Part shown: piece by piece, positions 25,751-35,290 of the stretch
Layout: every line of letters starts with the position of its first letter
How positions within the stretch are numbered: the stretch's first letter is position 1
Assembly (NCBI GenBank): GCA_044229875.1
Contig: JBGASE010000001.1
Coordinates: 1-64,000 of the forward strand
DNA: 64,000 nt
Direction: 5' to 3'
From: JAFDVJ01 sp044229875
GTDB lineage: Bacteria; Acidobacteriota; Blastocatellia; Pyrinomonadales; Pyrinomonadaceae
Made by a program: the position numbers and the translations under genes
Notes under the pieces: model-generated
The model's database searches: none
Told to the model about the DNA's origin: nothing
What the model saw: the letters and a program-made list of their open reading frames with translations, nothing else

Positions 25751-26842
25751 ATGAAGATCCTTAACATCGTCGGCGCCCGTCCGAATTTTATGAAGATTGC
25801 GCCGATCCAGCGCGAGATGCTTCGTCGTTCGGCCGAGTTTGTGCCGCTGATCGTCCACACCGGTCAGCATTACGACGAGGCGATGTCTGATTCGTTCTTT
25901 CGCGATCTCGGGATTCCAGAACCCGATCATCATCTTGAGGTCGGTTCGGCATCGCATGCGGTTCAAACGGCCCGTATCATGACCGCGTTTGAGCCGATAG
26001 TGCTTGAGGAGAAACCCGACTGGGTGGTTGTCGTCGGGGACGTCAATTCGACGATTGCCTGCGCGCTCGTCTGCGCGAAACTCGGAGTGAAGATCGCGCA
26101 TGTCGAGGCGGGATTGCGATCGCGCGACCGAGCGATGCCGGAAGAGATCAACCGAATCCTGACCGATTCGATCTCCGACCTTTTGCTGACCACGTCGCAG
26201 GATGCCGACGCGAATCTCGCTGCTGAAGGTGTCGCCCCGGAACGGATCAGGTTTGTCGGCAATGTGATGATCGACTCGCTTTTCTACAATTTGGAAAAAG
26301 CGAAACAACTCAATGTCCGTGAATCGCTTGGGCTGGAGCCATCTGAATACGCGGTTCTGACGCTTCATCGCCCGTCAAACGTCGATGATCCGGTCGTTTT
26401 CGGCGGACTGATCGATGCGCTCCGCGACATTTCGACACGGATTCCGATCATTTTTCCGGTTCATCCACGGACGCGTGCGAATATTGAAAAATTCGGGTTC
26501 GCAGAACGGATCGCAGACTCGCGAATCAAACTGATCGATCCGCTCGGTTACCTCGATTTCATGAATCTTTACTCCGGGTCGCGTCTTGTCCTGACAGATT
26601 CAGGCGGGCTGCAGGAAGAGACGACCGCGCTCGGAATTCCGTGCCTGACATTGCGCGAAAACACCGAACGGCCGATTACGATCGAACTCGGAACAAACGT
26701 CCTTGTCGGTACGGATCCGGAAAAGATCCGGACCGCGGCTGCCGGGATTCTGGATCGGGACTCCGCGATCGATTCAAAGATTCCGCCGCTTTGGGACGGC
26801 CGTGCGGCCGAGAGGATCTGCGACGCATTGACACATTTTTGA
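25751..26842 (+). CDS. wecB: UDP-N-acetylglucosamine 2-epimerase (non-hydrolysing)
   Basis: The 363-residue enzyme interconverts UDP-GlcNAc and UDP-ManNAc. It shows KILNIVGARPNFMKIAPI at the start, VVVGDVNSTIACAL, HVEAGLRSRDRAMPEEINRI, and LTDSGGLQEETTALGIPCLTLRENTERP near 285-315, all hallmarks of WecB/MnaA, and normal length. The start at 25751 is the first Met of the conserved N-terminus; the upstream frame codes only repeat sequence. With the preceding dehydrogenase it forms a UDP-ManNAcA route for surface polysaccharide. Confidence 0.93.
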   Translation: MKILNIVGARPNFMKIAPIQREMLRRSAEFVPLIVHTGQHYDEAMSDSFFRDLGIPEPDHHLEVGSASHAVQTARIMTAFEPIVLEEKPDWVVVVGDVNSTIACALVCAKLGVKIAHVEAGLRSRDRAMPEEINRILTDSISDLLLTTSQDADANLAAEGVAPERIRFVGNVMIDSLFYNLEKAKQLNVRESLGLEPSEYAVLTLHRPSNVDDPVVFGGLIDALRDISTRIPIIFPVHPRTRANIEKFGFAERIADSRIKLIDPLGYLDFMNLYSGSRLVLTDSGGLQEETTALGIPCLTLRENTERPITIELGTNVLVGTDPEKIRTAAAGILDRDSAIDSKIPPLWDGRAAERICDALTHF

Positions 26843-26917
26843 GTTCAATACTGCAAATGAGGCCGGCAATTGCAATCGGCAACTATGACCGGATTACGCG
26901 TTCGAGATTTTTGAACG

Positions 26918-27110
26918 CGAAACACGCCAAATACGCGAAAAATCATCCGTGAATTAGAGTCCGGTCTTAAGAGCGATCACCTCGTTTCGCGTAAATAAAT
27001 TACTTGCAAATCGTTCGCAGCATCGTTGCAGCATGGCCGGTGCGGTCGCGGAAGAAAAACAGTTTAGCGCTTTTCGCGTGTTTAGCGTTTTAAACTCCTA
27101 TCGCGTATTT
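26918..27110. repeat. Imperfect AT-rich inverted repeats after wecB
   Basis: GAACGCGAAACACGCCAAATACGCGAAAA (split across 26916-26941) is partly mirrored by TTTCGCGTGTTTAGCG near 27071-27087 and by ATCGCGTATTTAGG near 27100-27113. No gene is evident in 26843-27114. The words CGCGAAA/TTTCGCG recur as degenerate low-complexity sequence, probably a dispersed repeat. Confidence 0.35.
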
Positions 27111-27114
27111 AGGT

Positions 27115-27573
27115 CTAATCGCTTTCCATCGGATAGCCCGCCTTTTTCCAGGCCTCAGTGCCGCCGACCAATGCGAACGCGTTGCCGATTCCCTTCTTTT
27201 TGAGTTCAGACACCAAACTGGCGCTGGTATGCTCGTCCGGTCAGGAACAATAGGCGACGATCTTTTTGCCTGTCGGTATCGATTTGTATCGCATTTCAAG
27301 CGAATCGCGGGTGATGTTGATCGAGCCCTTGATCCGCTCCGCTTTGAACTGCGCTTCGGAGCGCGTATCGATGATCACGACCTCGCCGGCATCGAAAGCC
27401 TTTTTGGCGTCGGCGAGCGTGATCCGCGGCGCATCTTCATCATGGTTGTCGGCAGCCACCGGCGCCGGAGTCGAAACCGCCGGCGTCTTCGCGACGTTCG
27501 GTGCCTTCGCGTCATTGCAGGCCGCACCGGTTATGGTAGCAATTGCAGCCAGCAACAATATAAACTTGTTCAT
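27115..27573 (-). CDS. Rhodanese-like lipoprotein with in-frame TGA (candidate selenoprotein)
   Basis: Start at 27573 is fixed by AAGGAGG 6 bases upstream. A lipoprotein signal (ITGAAC, Cys19) is followed by a rhodanese domain from residue 50: ITLADAKKAFDAGEVVIIDTRSEAQFKAERIKGSINI, then IVAYCS at 105-110. Codon 111 is TGA (27243-27241). Reading through it gives PDEHTSASLV, GNAFALVGGTEAWKKAGYP and a TAG at 27115, so the full domain is intact (152 residues). In many relatives the loop reads YCxCP[ND]E, so TGA sits where the second Cys is expected. A short hairpin (ATACCA/TGGTGT) follows 10 bases after the TGA, compatible with a bacterial SECIS. Alternatives are a nonsense mutation or sequencing error. 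No selenocysteine genes are in the window. Confidence 0.6.
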
Positions 27574-27596
27574 TAAAATCCTCCTTGAATTTGAAA

Positions 27597-28991
27597 TCAA
27601 TTCGCAGCTTTCGCGTTTCCGTTAGCGACAAGCGTCGGGTATTTTCCGCTCCAGCAAGCCGTGCAGGTCGACGCCGGATCGAGCCCGATCGCTTCCTGCA
27701 TTCCTTCAAGCGAAAGATAGGCAAGCGAATCGGCCTCGACATATCGGCAAACCTCCTCGACCGACATCCGGGCGGCGATCAACTCCGCTTTGCTCGGCGT
27801 GTCGACGCCGTAATAACACGGCGAAATCGTCGGCGGGCACGAGATTCGCAAATGAACCTCTATGGCGCCTGCCTCACGAACCATTTGAACGATCTTCTTC
27901 GATGTTGTTCCGCGGACAATCGAATCATCGACAAGAACAACACGCCGGCCGCTGATCAGATCCTTGATCGGATTAAGCTTCAATCGGACGCCGAACGATC
28001 GAATGCTCTGCGACGGTTCGATGAACGTTCGGCCGATATAGTGATTTCTGATGATCGCTTGCCGAAAGCTGATTCCCGATTCGGCCGAGAATCCGATCGC
28101 CGCCGCGACTCCCGAGTCAGGTACCGGAACGACGATATCGGCTTCGACCGGATTCTCGACCGCCAGACGGCGACCCATCAGGTGGCGTGACTGATTTACC
28201 GATCGGCCGAAAATGATCGAATCGGGTCGCGAAAAATAGACATGTTCAAACGAGCAGACCGCCGGCTGCCGCGGCTCAAACGGAAAGGTCGAGGTCAACC
28301 CGTCCTTGTTGATGACCAGCATCTCGCCGGCGCCGATCTCGCGCACCATTTCAGCGTCCATCAGATCGAAAGCGCAGGTTTCCGACGCGACGCACCAGGC
28401 GTCCTTGAGTTTCCCGAGCACCAACGGCCGGAAACCGCGCGGATCACGCACGGCGATCAGTGAATCTGGCGTCAGAAAGAGCAACGAAAACGCGCCTTCG
28501 GTTTCATGAAGAACGTTTCTGATCGCGTCGATCGGCCCATCGGCTGACGTCCGCGCAATCGAATGCAGGATGGTTTCGGTATCCGAAGTCGAAGAAAAGA
28601 TCGCACCGGCGTTTTCAAGTTCCTTGCGCCTCTCATTTGCGAACGGAAGATTGCCGTTGTGACAAACGGCGAGTTTCCCATGCTGGCAAGTGACGGCAAA
28701 CGGCTGAACTTCTTTGATCGTATTCCGACCGCTGGTTGAGTATCTGGTATGTCCGATCGCGGCGTGTCCGGTGAGTTTTCGCAGTTCATCTTCGGTCAGC
28801 ACATCGGCAACCAGCCCGATCGACCGAAATTGGTGCAATTCGGCGCCGTCGCTCGAAACGATCCCGCACGCTTCCTGGCCGCGATGCTGGAGCGCAAAAA
28901 GCCCGAGCTGGGTCAGCGTTGCCGCCTCGGCATGGCCGAAAATACCAAAAATGCCGCATTCTTCGCGAAATTTATCCGGAACCAATTCCAT
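27597..28991 (-). CDS. purF: Amidophosphoribosyltransferase
   Basis: The 464-residue enzyme makes phosphoribosylamine from PRPP and glutamine, the first step of purine synthesis. Cys12 after an 11-residue propeptide (KFREECGIFGIFGH) is the glutaminase nucleophile. PRPP binding is RRVVLVDDSIVRGTT near 345. Cysteines in PAVCSFEHVYFSRPDS, CPPTISPCYYG and STCTACW match the [4Fe-4S] cluster ligands of the Bacillus-type enzyme. Start is taken as the ATG at 28991; a TTG at 29045 would add 18 residues. It lies 66 bases after the methyltransferase gene and 23 before the rhodanese gene. Confidence 0.94.
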   Translation of the reverse strand: MELVPDKFREECGIFGIFGHAEAATLTQLGLFALQHRGQEACGIVSSDGAELHQFRSIGLVADVLTEDELRKLTGHAAIGHTRYSTSGRNTIKEVQPFAVTCQHGKLAVCHNGNLPFANERRKELENAGAIFSSTSDTETILHSIARTSADGPIDAIRNVLHETEGAFSLLFLTPDSLIAVRDPRGFRPLVLGKLKDAWCVASETCAFDLMDAEMVREIGAGEMLVINKDGLTSTFPFEPRQPAVCSFEHVYFSRPDSIIFGRSVNQSRHLMGRRLAVENPVEADIVVPVPDSGVAAAIGFSAESGISFRQAIIRNHYIGRTFIEPSQSIRSFGVRLKLNPIKDLISGRRVVLVDDSIVRGTTSKKIVQMVREAGAIEVHLRISCPPTISPCYYGVDTPSKAELIAARMSVEEVCRYVEADSLAYLSLEGMQEAIGLDPASTCTACWSGKYPTLVANGNAKAAN

Positions 28992-29057
28992 CTGGTCTAT
29001 TGTGCATTCGCCGTTTCTGATTTGCAATTCATCCCGTTTCGGCAACTTTGCGGCCGG

Positions 29058-31241
29058 TCATTTCAGGGCGTGCCTCAGTCGATTGAGAGTTACCAACAAA
29101 TGCGCGTCATGCATCTCCGGAAGCGATTCGATCAACAGTCCGATATCCAGAAATTGAAGCTCCGGGGCGGAGTTTCGTTCAGCATCGACTTCAACCGCGA
29201 GTGGGTAAACGATCTCCGGAGTCAGTCCGGCGCTTGTGAAATATGTGCCGCCAAGTTCCCAGACGCCCAATGCGGCAACGCCGAAATCGACCGCGAACCG
29301 ATCACGGACAAACGATTCCAGATCGAATTTATGCGAGATTAATCGCGGAAGCCGCCATGCGGGAACGCAGGCGAGACGCGAGTTCCCGGTAAAGTTTTGC
29401 GGCGCCGGAAGATCGCGGATCTCGATCCCAACGAAGATCGAATCGGCGGTTCGAACAAACGGAATCGCGGCGATCGTGTTCTTGCTGAGCGACTTCGGAA
29501 CGACGTATTCAAGCTCAGAGACGGCGAGTGCCGAACCGGCGCTGTCCGTTTCCAAAAATCTCCGTCGGCGGTGGGAAAGAAAGTTCGGTTCCGATTCCGC
29601 GATCTTTTCAAATTCCGCACCGCTGCCGATTTCGAGCTCTTTTCGGACATATCCAGGCGCGTTCTGGATCGAGGGATTCAGTGCCTCGCCGATCCAAGCT
29701 CCCGGCGATCTTCCAAGCTGATTCAGCAATCGGTAAATATTGATCTCAAGCCGGGCGTCGAACATTCCTCCGACATGTGACGCGCGAAGCACCTGAAGCG
29801 CGTCGAGTTCACGGACTGTACCGGCGCTTTTGAAATCGGAGTAATTTTCGATCGGGTGCGTTGCGAATGATTGCCGGTCGATCCTGATGTTCCGACACCG
29901 GACTTGTTCGTCGATTCCTCCGGGCGAAGTGAAATAGTAGACGGGATCGCTGATCGCGACCACCTCAGATGGCTCGATCCCGGCACGCTCCTCAAGTATG
30001 CGGACAATCTCGCCCTTTCCGTCGTCCGGCGCGATCGCGCTGATCGGCTCGGTGATATAACCCGAAAAATTTGCGCGATTGAGATTCGGAAAATCCGGAT
30101 CGGCATTGACGATCGGGCGGGGAAAGTCCTTCTTCGCGAGCACGAACAGCTGCCCCGTTTCGCTTTCGAACCACGGCAGCAACTCGACCGTCCGATTTGG
30201 CCTTTCGGCCAGTTCATAGATCGTCCCGGACGCCTTGTGCCGATAAAAATTCAACTTCAGAAACGACGGCGGCAGTTCCGAACCGGCAACTTCGGTAAGC
30301 ATCACGCCGTCTTCCTTTTCGACCTTTTCGCCAGCGATCAAATAATTCGTCGGCGGGAAATGAACCGATGCGCCATTGCCGTCGCTGATCGCGAATTTCC
30401 CTTCAAAGCGATTGTTGACGATCCAAGGATTCCATAGCGGCATTGAAACGACGATCCGCAGTGATTCCCGCCGGAACGCCGTTTCAAAATCCTGCTGCGA
30501 ATAGTATGTGTACTCTTCGAGCAGTTCCGGATCCCAGTGATCGCGATAGTCTTTTCTGAGAACAAACTCCGCGGCAAACCTGAGCGTCGTGCTGAACTTC
30601 GCACGTCGGGAGTCATTCGTCGGGACTCGTTCGAATGGAACCCCGGTCGTTAAGTTCTCGCTCGATCGGAAGTTCGCCGCGAAAGGTTCGAAAAGCGCCG
30701 CGGACGAGAGTTCAGCAATCGGTCCGGTTTCACTGCCGTCATCGGTCGGAAGATCGATGGTGACGATCGACTCTCCGTTTTCAGGAATCAAGAAATCGCG
30801 AATTATGATGACACCGCCGGATCTCAGCTGGGCGACCTGATTCCTGAGCGTGCGTTTGATCTGCCGAACGTCGAATCCGTTAAAACTGGTGACGTGATGA
30901 AGGACGGACGAATTCAGGATGGCGTCGAGCGATTCGTCCGGAAAAACGCGGTCGGCGATGTCGCCGACGACGAATTCAAGGTTTCCGGCCCGGTACTTCG
31001 AACGTGAATATTCAACCGTGACCGGATTGATATCGACGCCTGTCAGCTCAAGGTTCGGATAAAGCCGCGCGAGGTCGAACGTTCCGCTTCCGGAACCCGA
31101 TCCCATGTCGGCGACCCGTCCGCGAGCCGGAAAATGCGCCGTTGTGAGCGCGATCTTCTGCTGCATCGACGCGTCCATGCCGACGAAGTAGGCCTCATAA
31201 TCGGCGTCGCCGCCGCGATGCTGGTTTGCGTAATCTCCCAT
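29058..31241 (-). CDS. SAM-dependent methyltransferase with NUDIX-like C-terminal parts
   Basis: The 727-residue protein begins with a class I methyltransferase domain: VADMGSGSGSGTFDLARL (43-60), GVDINP (69-73), VVGDIADR and ILNSSVLHHVTSF near 110-120. The rest is atypical. Around 330-400 (KLNFYRHKASGTIYELAERPNR) and again at about 580-680 (PKSLSKNTIAAIPFVRT..VGIEIRDLPAPQNF) there are beta-rich parts resembling NUDIX folds but without a recognisable Nudix box. I do not know this fusion. It lies 11 bases after the TonB receptor gene and before purF on one strand. Substrate unknown. Confidence 0.6.
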   Translation of the reverse strand: MGDYANQHRGGDADYEAYFVGMDASMQQKIALTTAHFPARGRVADMGSGSGSGTFDLARLYPNLELTGVDINPVTVEYSRSKYRAGNLEFVVGDIADRVFPDESLDAILNSSVLHHVTSFNGFDVRQIKRTLRNQVAQLRSGGVIIIRDFLIPENGESIVTIDLPTDDGSETGPIAELSSAALFEPFAANFRSSENLTTGVPFERVPTNDSRRAKFSTTLRFAAEFVLRKDYRDHWDPELLEEYTYYSQQDFETAFRRESLRIVVSMPLWNPWIVNNRFEGKFAISDGNGASVHFPPTNYLIAGEKVEKEDGVMLTEVAGSELPPSFLKLNFYRHKASGTIYELAERPNRTVELLPWFESETGQLFVLAKKDFPRPIVNADPDFPNLNRANFSGYITEPISAIAPDDGKGEIVRILEERAGIEPSEVVAISDPVYYFTSPGGIDEQVRCRNIRIDRQSFATHPIENYSDFKSAGTVRELDALQVLRASHVGGMFDARLEINIYRLLNQLGRSPGAWIGEALNPSIQNAPGYVRKELEIGSGAEFEKIAESEPNFLSHRRRRFLETDSAGSALAVSELEYVVPKSLSKNTIAAIPFVRTADSIFVGIEIRDLPAPQNFTGNSRLACVPAWRLPRLISHKFDLESFVRDRFAVDFGVAALGVWELGGTYFTSAGLTPEIVYPLAVEVDAERNSAPELQFLDIGLLIESLPEMHDAHLLVTLNRLRHALK

Positions 31242-31252
31242 AAATAAATGGT

Positions 31253-33925
31253 TCAGAATTTGATCCGGTACTGGAACTTGAGGTTTCTTCCGGCGCCGTC
31301 GATTCCCCAGCTCGGTTTGCGGTGAAACTGATCAAAGATGTTCTCAAAGCTCCACTGGATCTCCGATTTTTCATCGATCCTGAAACCGCCCCGGGCATTG
31401 AACAAGGCGAACGACGGCAGGTATGTGAAGAGCGGGGCCGAATCGACGCCGACCCCGAGGATGCGGTTCTGAACCTGCAAAATAGACTCACCGGTCGCGA
31501 GCAGAACGGTTTCGTCGCCGGAGCCGCAGCGGCCGTCCGTGTTATTCGTCAATCCGGCGACACATGCGCCGCGTCTGAAAAAGTTCTGTATCTGAGCCCG
31601 GGATCGCGTCGCGCCGGTTCGCCGGTCGGCAAGATCCAAGGAAGAGAGTCGCGTCTGCTTTTGGGCGAAATTCGAATACAACTCGAACCAGATCTTCGCC
31701 CGCGGTTCAAATCTCAATCCGAGAAAGCCCTGCGGCGGGGGCGTTCCACCCTCGATATTCGGCGGCAATCCGGTAGCTTCATCGGCCGCCTTGATGTATG
31801 TGTAGTTGCCCTTGAGCTCGATCCGGTCAGTGATCTTGGTTTCGAATTCGTATTCAAATCCGAACAAACGCGCGGAGGTGAAGTTTGATCGGACAAGAAC
31901 GGGAGATGTCGACAGAGCAACGAAAACGGTTCCGTTCGGCCGCTGCGAAATGATCGGCTGATCACCGAGAAATCGCCCGACCGAGCCTTGCGGCAGGATC
32001 AATGCTTGTTTCGTGATCGTGTCCTTGAGTTGGAGATAAAATACAGTGAGATCAGTATCGAATCGCTTGTTCGTGTATCTGAATCCGGCGTCGATCGAGC
32101 TTGAATACTCGGACCGTTGCGGCGCAACCGGCAAACCGGTCGAAACAGCGTTCGCGCCGGCATCGGTCCCGATCGTCCCGCCGAGATTGATAGCCGCTGA
32201 GTAATCGACCTCAAACCCGTCGCCGGTAAGTCCGAGCGTACCGAGGTCGGTCATGCTTGGATAGCGAAATCCGCGGGTAAAATTGAACGCGAGGTTCAGT
32301 CCTTTTGCGACGCGTGCGACGGCGCCGAGCCGGCCTGAAAAATCGGCGACCCTGAGCGAGTCATCGTTCCACAAACGCGTGCCGGAAACGATCGGGCTGT
32401 CGGCGCCGCGAACGCGATATGAACCGAGGTTGTATCGCAGCGCGCCGCTGATCCGGAGCCGATCGGGAATTGCTTCCCACGCGTCTTGAACAAACAGGCC
32501 GCCGGTGATGAAACGACCTTCATCGGGAACGCGCGGCCGCGAAAGCGAAAACACACCGTTCACCGGATTGAAGGTGAACGCGGGAGAATTAATCTTTTCG
32601 AAATAATAGTCGCCGCCGAACAAAAAACTGTGACGCGCCGGCAATTGCTTGTCGACAAAAAAGCTGAAGCCGGTTGCCGACGTCCGCTCATACTGATTCG
32701 TGATCGTACCGGCCGGATTTCCCTGACCACCCTGGTTTATCCGTTCTTCGCGCTGAGAATTGTAAGAGACCGTGAACGATCCGGTGTCGAAGAAGCCGAG
32801 TCCCTGTTTGGCAAAGCGCAGGTAGGCGAAATCCTGCATCAGATTCTTAAGGTCGGCGATCAGGTTGCCGTCGCCGCCGAGCATCTGATCGTATCGCTGA
32901 CCGCCGTCTTGCTGGCCGCGCTGATATTTGAAAATCAGCGTTGAGTCGGGGCGCGGCGCGTAGTTCAGTCTGAATGTGCCGCCGTATTGTCCGAAGTCGG
33001 TTCCTCGCAGCCGTTCTCCAAAAATGTCCGATCGAAGTCCGAGAAATCGCGTCACTGCCGCGTGCGAATCGATGCCGTCGGCCGTGCGGAGCGTGCCGAC
33101 ACGACGGCCGGACAGGTTCACGGCGCCGCCGAGTCTGTTCGATCCGAAACTCAGATTCAGCGATCCGAAAAAGCTCCGGTCGGCACTGCCGTAGCCTGAC
33201 ACCGCATCGCCGTTGAACTGGTTCCGGTCGGCCGGGAAACCGGGCGCTCGGCTGACAAGATTGACCGTACCGCCGAGCGAATCAGAACCGTATTGGGCGG
33301 AGTTTGCGCCGCGAAGAATCTCAACCGATTGGAAATTCGACGGATCGTTGAGATTGAAGAATGTGCTGATCCCGCCGCGCTGCGCGGAGTTCGTGAATCG
33401 AACGCCGTCGATATAAACCGAGACGTTTTTGCCGGTAAGTCCGCGAACCGCGATCGCGCCGATCGTCGGGCTTGTTCGCTGAAATGAGACGCCGACCTCT
33501 TCGTCGGCAACCTGCGCCAGAACGGTCGGCGATTTGCGGGAAATGCTGTCCGCGCCAACCAGCGTCACGGCTTGAGGAATGTTCTCGCGGCTCTCCGCAC
33601 GTCCCGTTTCGGCGCTCACTGTGACCCGCGTTTCGTCAATCTCAAGAACGATCTCATTTGGACCGCCGTTATCAATCTTGACCGTCGCCGGCGCAAAGCC
33701 GGTGTGGCGAACGCTGAGATCGCACCCTGAGCCGACTTCCGCTAACTGAAATGCACCGTTGGCGTCGGTCACGGTTTCTCGTTTGAAACCGTTCGCACAC
33801 GACATCGATATGCTCGCACCGGCGATCGCCGCGCCGTTCTGATCCTTAACGATCCCGTGCAGGACAGGAGTCTGTGCAGTGATCGCGCCGGCGAAAAGTA
33901 AACATACGAAGATCAATCGACGCAT
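31253..33925 (-). CDS. TonB-dependent outer membrane receptor
   Basis: The 890-residue protein has a signal peptide (MRRLIFVCLLFAGAITA), a carboxypeptidase-regulatory-like domain (VLHGIVKDQNGAAIAGASI, to about 105), a plug domain (VTLVGADSISRKSP, AVRGLTGKNVSVYIDGV, VEILRGANSAQYGSDSLGGTVNL) and a large beta-barrel ending in FQYRIKF with a terminal Phe. It imports a substrate across the outer membrane with TonB energy; siderophores, cobalamin and sugars are all possible. No ribosome binding site is clear before the ATG. It starts 9 bases after fahA. Confidence 0.9.
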   Translation of the reverse strand: MRRLIFVCLLFAGAITAQTPVLHGIVKDQNGAAIAGASISMSCANGFKRETVTDANGAFQLAEVGSGCDLSVRHTGFAPATVKIDNGGPNEIVLEIDETRVTVSAETGRAESRENIPQAVTLVGADSISRKSPTVLAQVADEEVGVSFQRTSPTIGAIAVRGLTGKNVSVYIDGVRFTNSAQRGGISTFFNLNDPSNFQSVEILRGANSAQYGSDSLGGTVNLVSRAPGFPADRNQFNGDAVSGYGSADRSFFGSLNLSFGSNRLGGAVNLSGRRVGTLRTADGIDSHAAVTRFLGLRSDIFGERLRGTDFGQYGGTFRLNYAPRPDSTLIFKYQRGQQDGGQRYDQMLGGDGNLIADLKNLMQDFAYLRFAKQGLGFFDTGSFTVSYNSQREERINQGGQGNPAGTITNQYERTSATGFSFFVDKQLPARHSFLFGGDYYFEKINSPAFTFNPVNGVFSLSRPRVPDEGRFITGGLFVQDAWEAIPDRLRISGALRYNLGSYRVRGADSPIVSGTRLWNDDSLRVADFSGRLGAVARVAKGLNLAFNFTRGFRYPSMTDLGTLGLTGDGFEVDYSAAINLGGTIGTDAGANAVSTGLPVAPQRSEYSSSIDAGFRYTNKRFDTDLTVFYLQLKDTITKQALILPQGSVGRFLGDQPIISQRPNGTVFVALSTSPVLVRSNFTSARLFGFEYEFETKITDRIELKGNYTYIKAADEATGLPPNIEGGTPPPQGFLGLRFEPRAKIWFELYSNFAQKQTRLSSLDLADRRTGATRSRAQIQNFFRRGACVAGLTNNTDGRCGSGDETVLLATGESILQVQNRILGVGVDSAPLFTYLPSFALFNARGGFRIDEKSEIQWSFENIFDQFHRKPSWGIDGAGRNLKFQYRIKF

Positions 33926-33934
33926 AGGAAAAAT

Positions 33935-35203
33935 TCACGCGGCAGGAAGGACACGTCCGCGGCATTCGCCGAAACCAATGCGCCGAAAGCCGGGTTTTTC
34001 GCAAAAACCCTTCATGATGATATCGTCGCCGTCCTCGAGAAAACGCCGCGTTTCGCCGTTCGGCAATTCGATCGGTTCCTTGCCGCGCCACGTCAGTTCG
34101 AGCAAACAGCCACGCTCGGATTTGTCGCGCCCGGAAACCGTTCCCGTCGCCATCAGATCGCCGCGGCGCAGATTGCAGCCGTTGGATGCGTGATGTGTCA
34201 GCATTTGTCCGATCGTCCAATAGAGATCCTTCATGTTCGATCGCGACAGGCGGAACGGTTCGATATTCTCCATCCGCATCCGTTCCGTTTGAATGTAAAC
34301 CTCGAGATTGATGTCAAATCCGCCGCGCGTCCGGTTTGTTTCTCCGTCGAGATACGCGAGCGGTTGCGGATCGCCCGATTCGCGCTCGAACGCGGGAACG
34401 CGAAACGGTTCAAGCGCTTCTTTTGTAACAATGAACGGCGAGATCGTGGTCAGAAAGTTCTTTGCAAGGAACGGCCCGAGCGGCTGATATTCCCAAGACT
34501 GGATATCGCGCGCCGACCAATCGTTGACGAGACAAAGTCCGAAAATATGATCTTCGGCATTTTCAACCGGGATTGAAGAGCCAAGTTCGTTACCTTTCGA
34601 AACAAAAAATCCGACTTCCATTTCGTAGTCAAGATTCCGGCACGGGACAAAGACCGGCGGATTTTCGGCATCGGCACGATTTTGCCCCGACGGCCGCCGG
34701 ACATCTGCACCGGAGACGACGATCGAAGAAGCCCGGCCGTGATAGCCGATCGGAATATACTTGTAATTCGGAAGCAGCGGATTGTCGGGGCGAAACATCG
34801 CGCCGACGTTCGTCGCGTGAAAGATCGAGCAATAGAAATCGGTGTAATCTCCGATCTCAAACGGCAATGCAAATTTCGCGGTCGCGATCGGCGACAGGTA
34901 ATTGTCGCGAATCAGGTTTTTCACCGAGTCGGACGCCGCTTCCGAAAGCAACTCTGTCAGGCGTTCGCGAACCTTTGGGTCCGCGGCCAGTTCGAGAGTG
35001 ACTTTCTCGTTGCTTTCGCGAATAAATGCATCGTAAAACGGCTCGAAATCGAGAATGAAATCGCCGATTCCGATCCCGATTTGAAGATCGTTGCCACGAT
35101 AGAATTTGCAGATCGGTAAATTTTGAAGAGGAAAGTCGGAGTCGGAACGGTTTGCTGATTCGATCCAACTCAAAAGATTCGGGTCGTGTGTTTTGTTGAT
35201 CAT
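33935..35203 (-). CDS. fahA: Fumarylacetoacetase
   Basis: The 422-residue enzyme hydrolyses fumarylacetoacetate to fumarate and acetoacetate, the last step of tyrosine breakdown. Family features are DFYCSIFHATNVGAMFRPDNP, the metal-binding region YEMEVGFFVSKGNELG, and the ending LTWRGKEPIELPNGETRRFLEDGDDIIMKGF, near 130, 200 and 395. Length is as expected. Other steps of tyrosine catabolism are not nearby. It heads a run of five same-strand genes (TonB receptor, methyltransferase, purF, rhodanese) spaced 9-66 bases apart. Confidence 0.94.
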   Translation of the reverse strand: MINKTHDPNLLSWIESANRSDSDFPLQNLPICKFYRGNDLQIGIGIGDFILDFEPFYDAFIRESNEKVTLELAADPKVRERLTELLSEAASDSVKNLIRDNYLSPIATAKFALPFEIGDYTDFYCSIFHATNVGAMFRPDNPLLPNYKYIPIGYHGRASSIVVSGADVRRPSGQNRADAENPPVFVPCRNLDYEMEVGFFVSKGNELGSSIPVENAEDHIFGLCLVNDWSARDIQSWEYQPLGPFLAKNFLTTISPFIVTKEALEPFRVPAFERESGDPQPLAYLDGETNRTRGGFDINLEVYIQTERMRMENIEPFRLSRSNMKDLYWTIGQMLTHHASNGCNLRRGDLMATGTVSGRDKSERGCLLELTWRGKEPIELPNGETRRFLEDGDDIIMKGFCEKPGFRRIGFGECRGRVLPAA

Positions 35204-35290
35204 ATCGAAACTCAGTGACCGCGCAGCGAGATTTCTGATACGCCTGTTGCGGTGTTGAGTTTCAGTTTATCATGAGGTCGGCCAGCGACA

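Noticed and set aside
27118..27240. The downstream part of the rhodanese frame read as a separate gene
   Set aside because: It has no start or ribosome binding site of its own and completes the rhodanese domain after the TGA.
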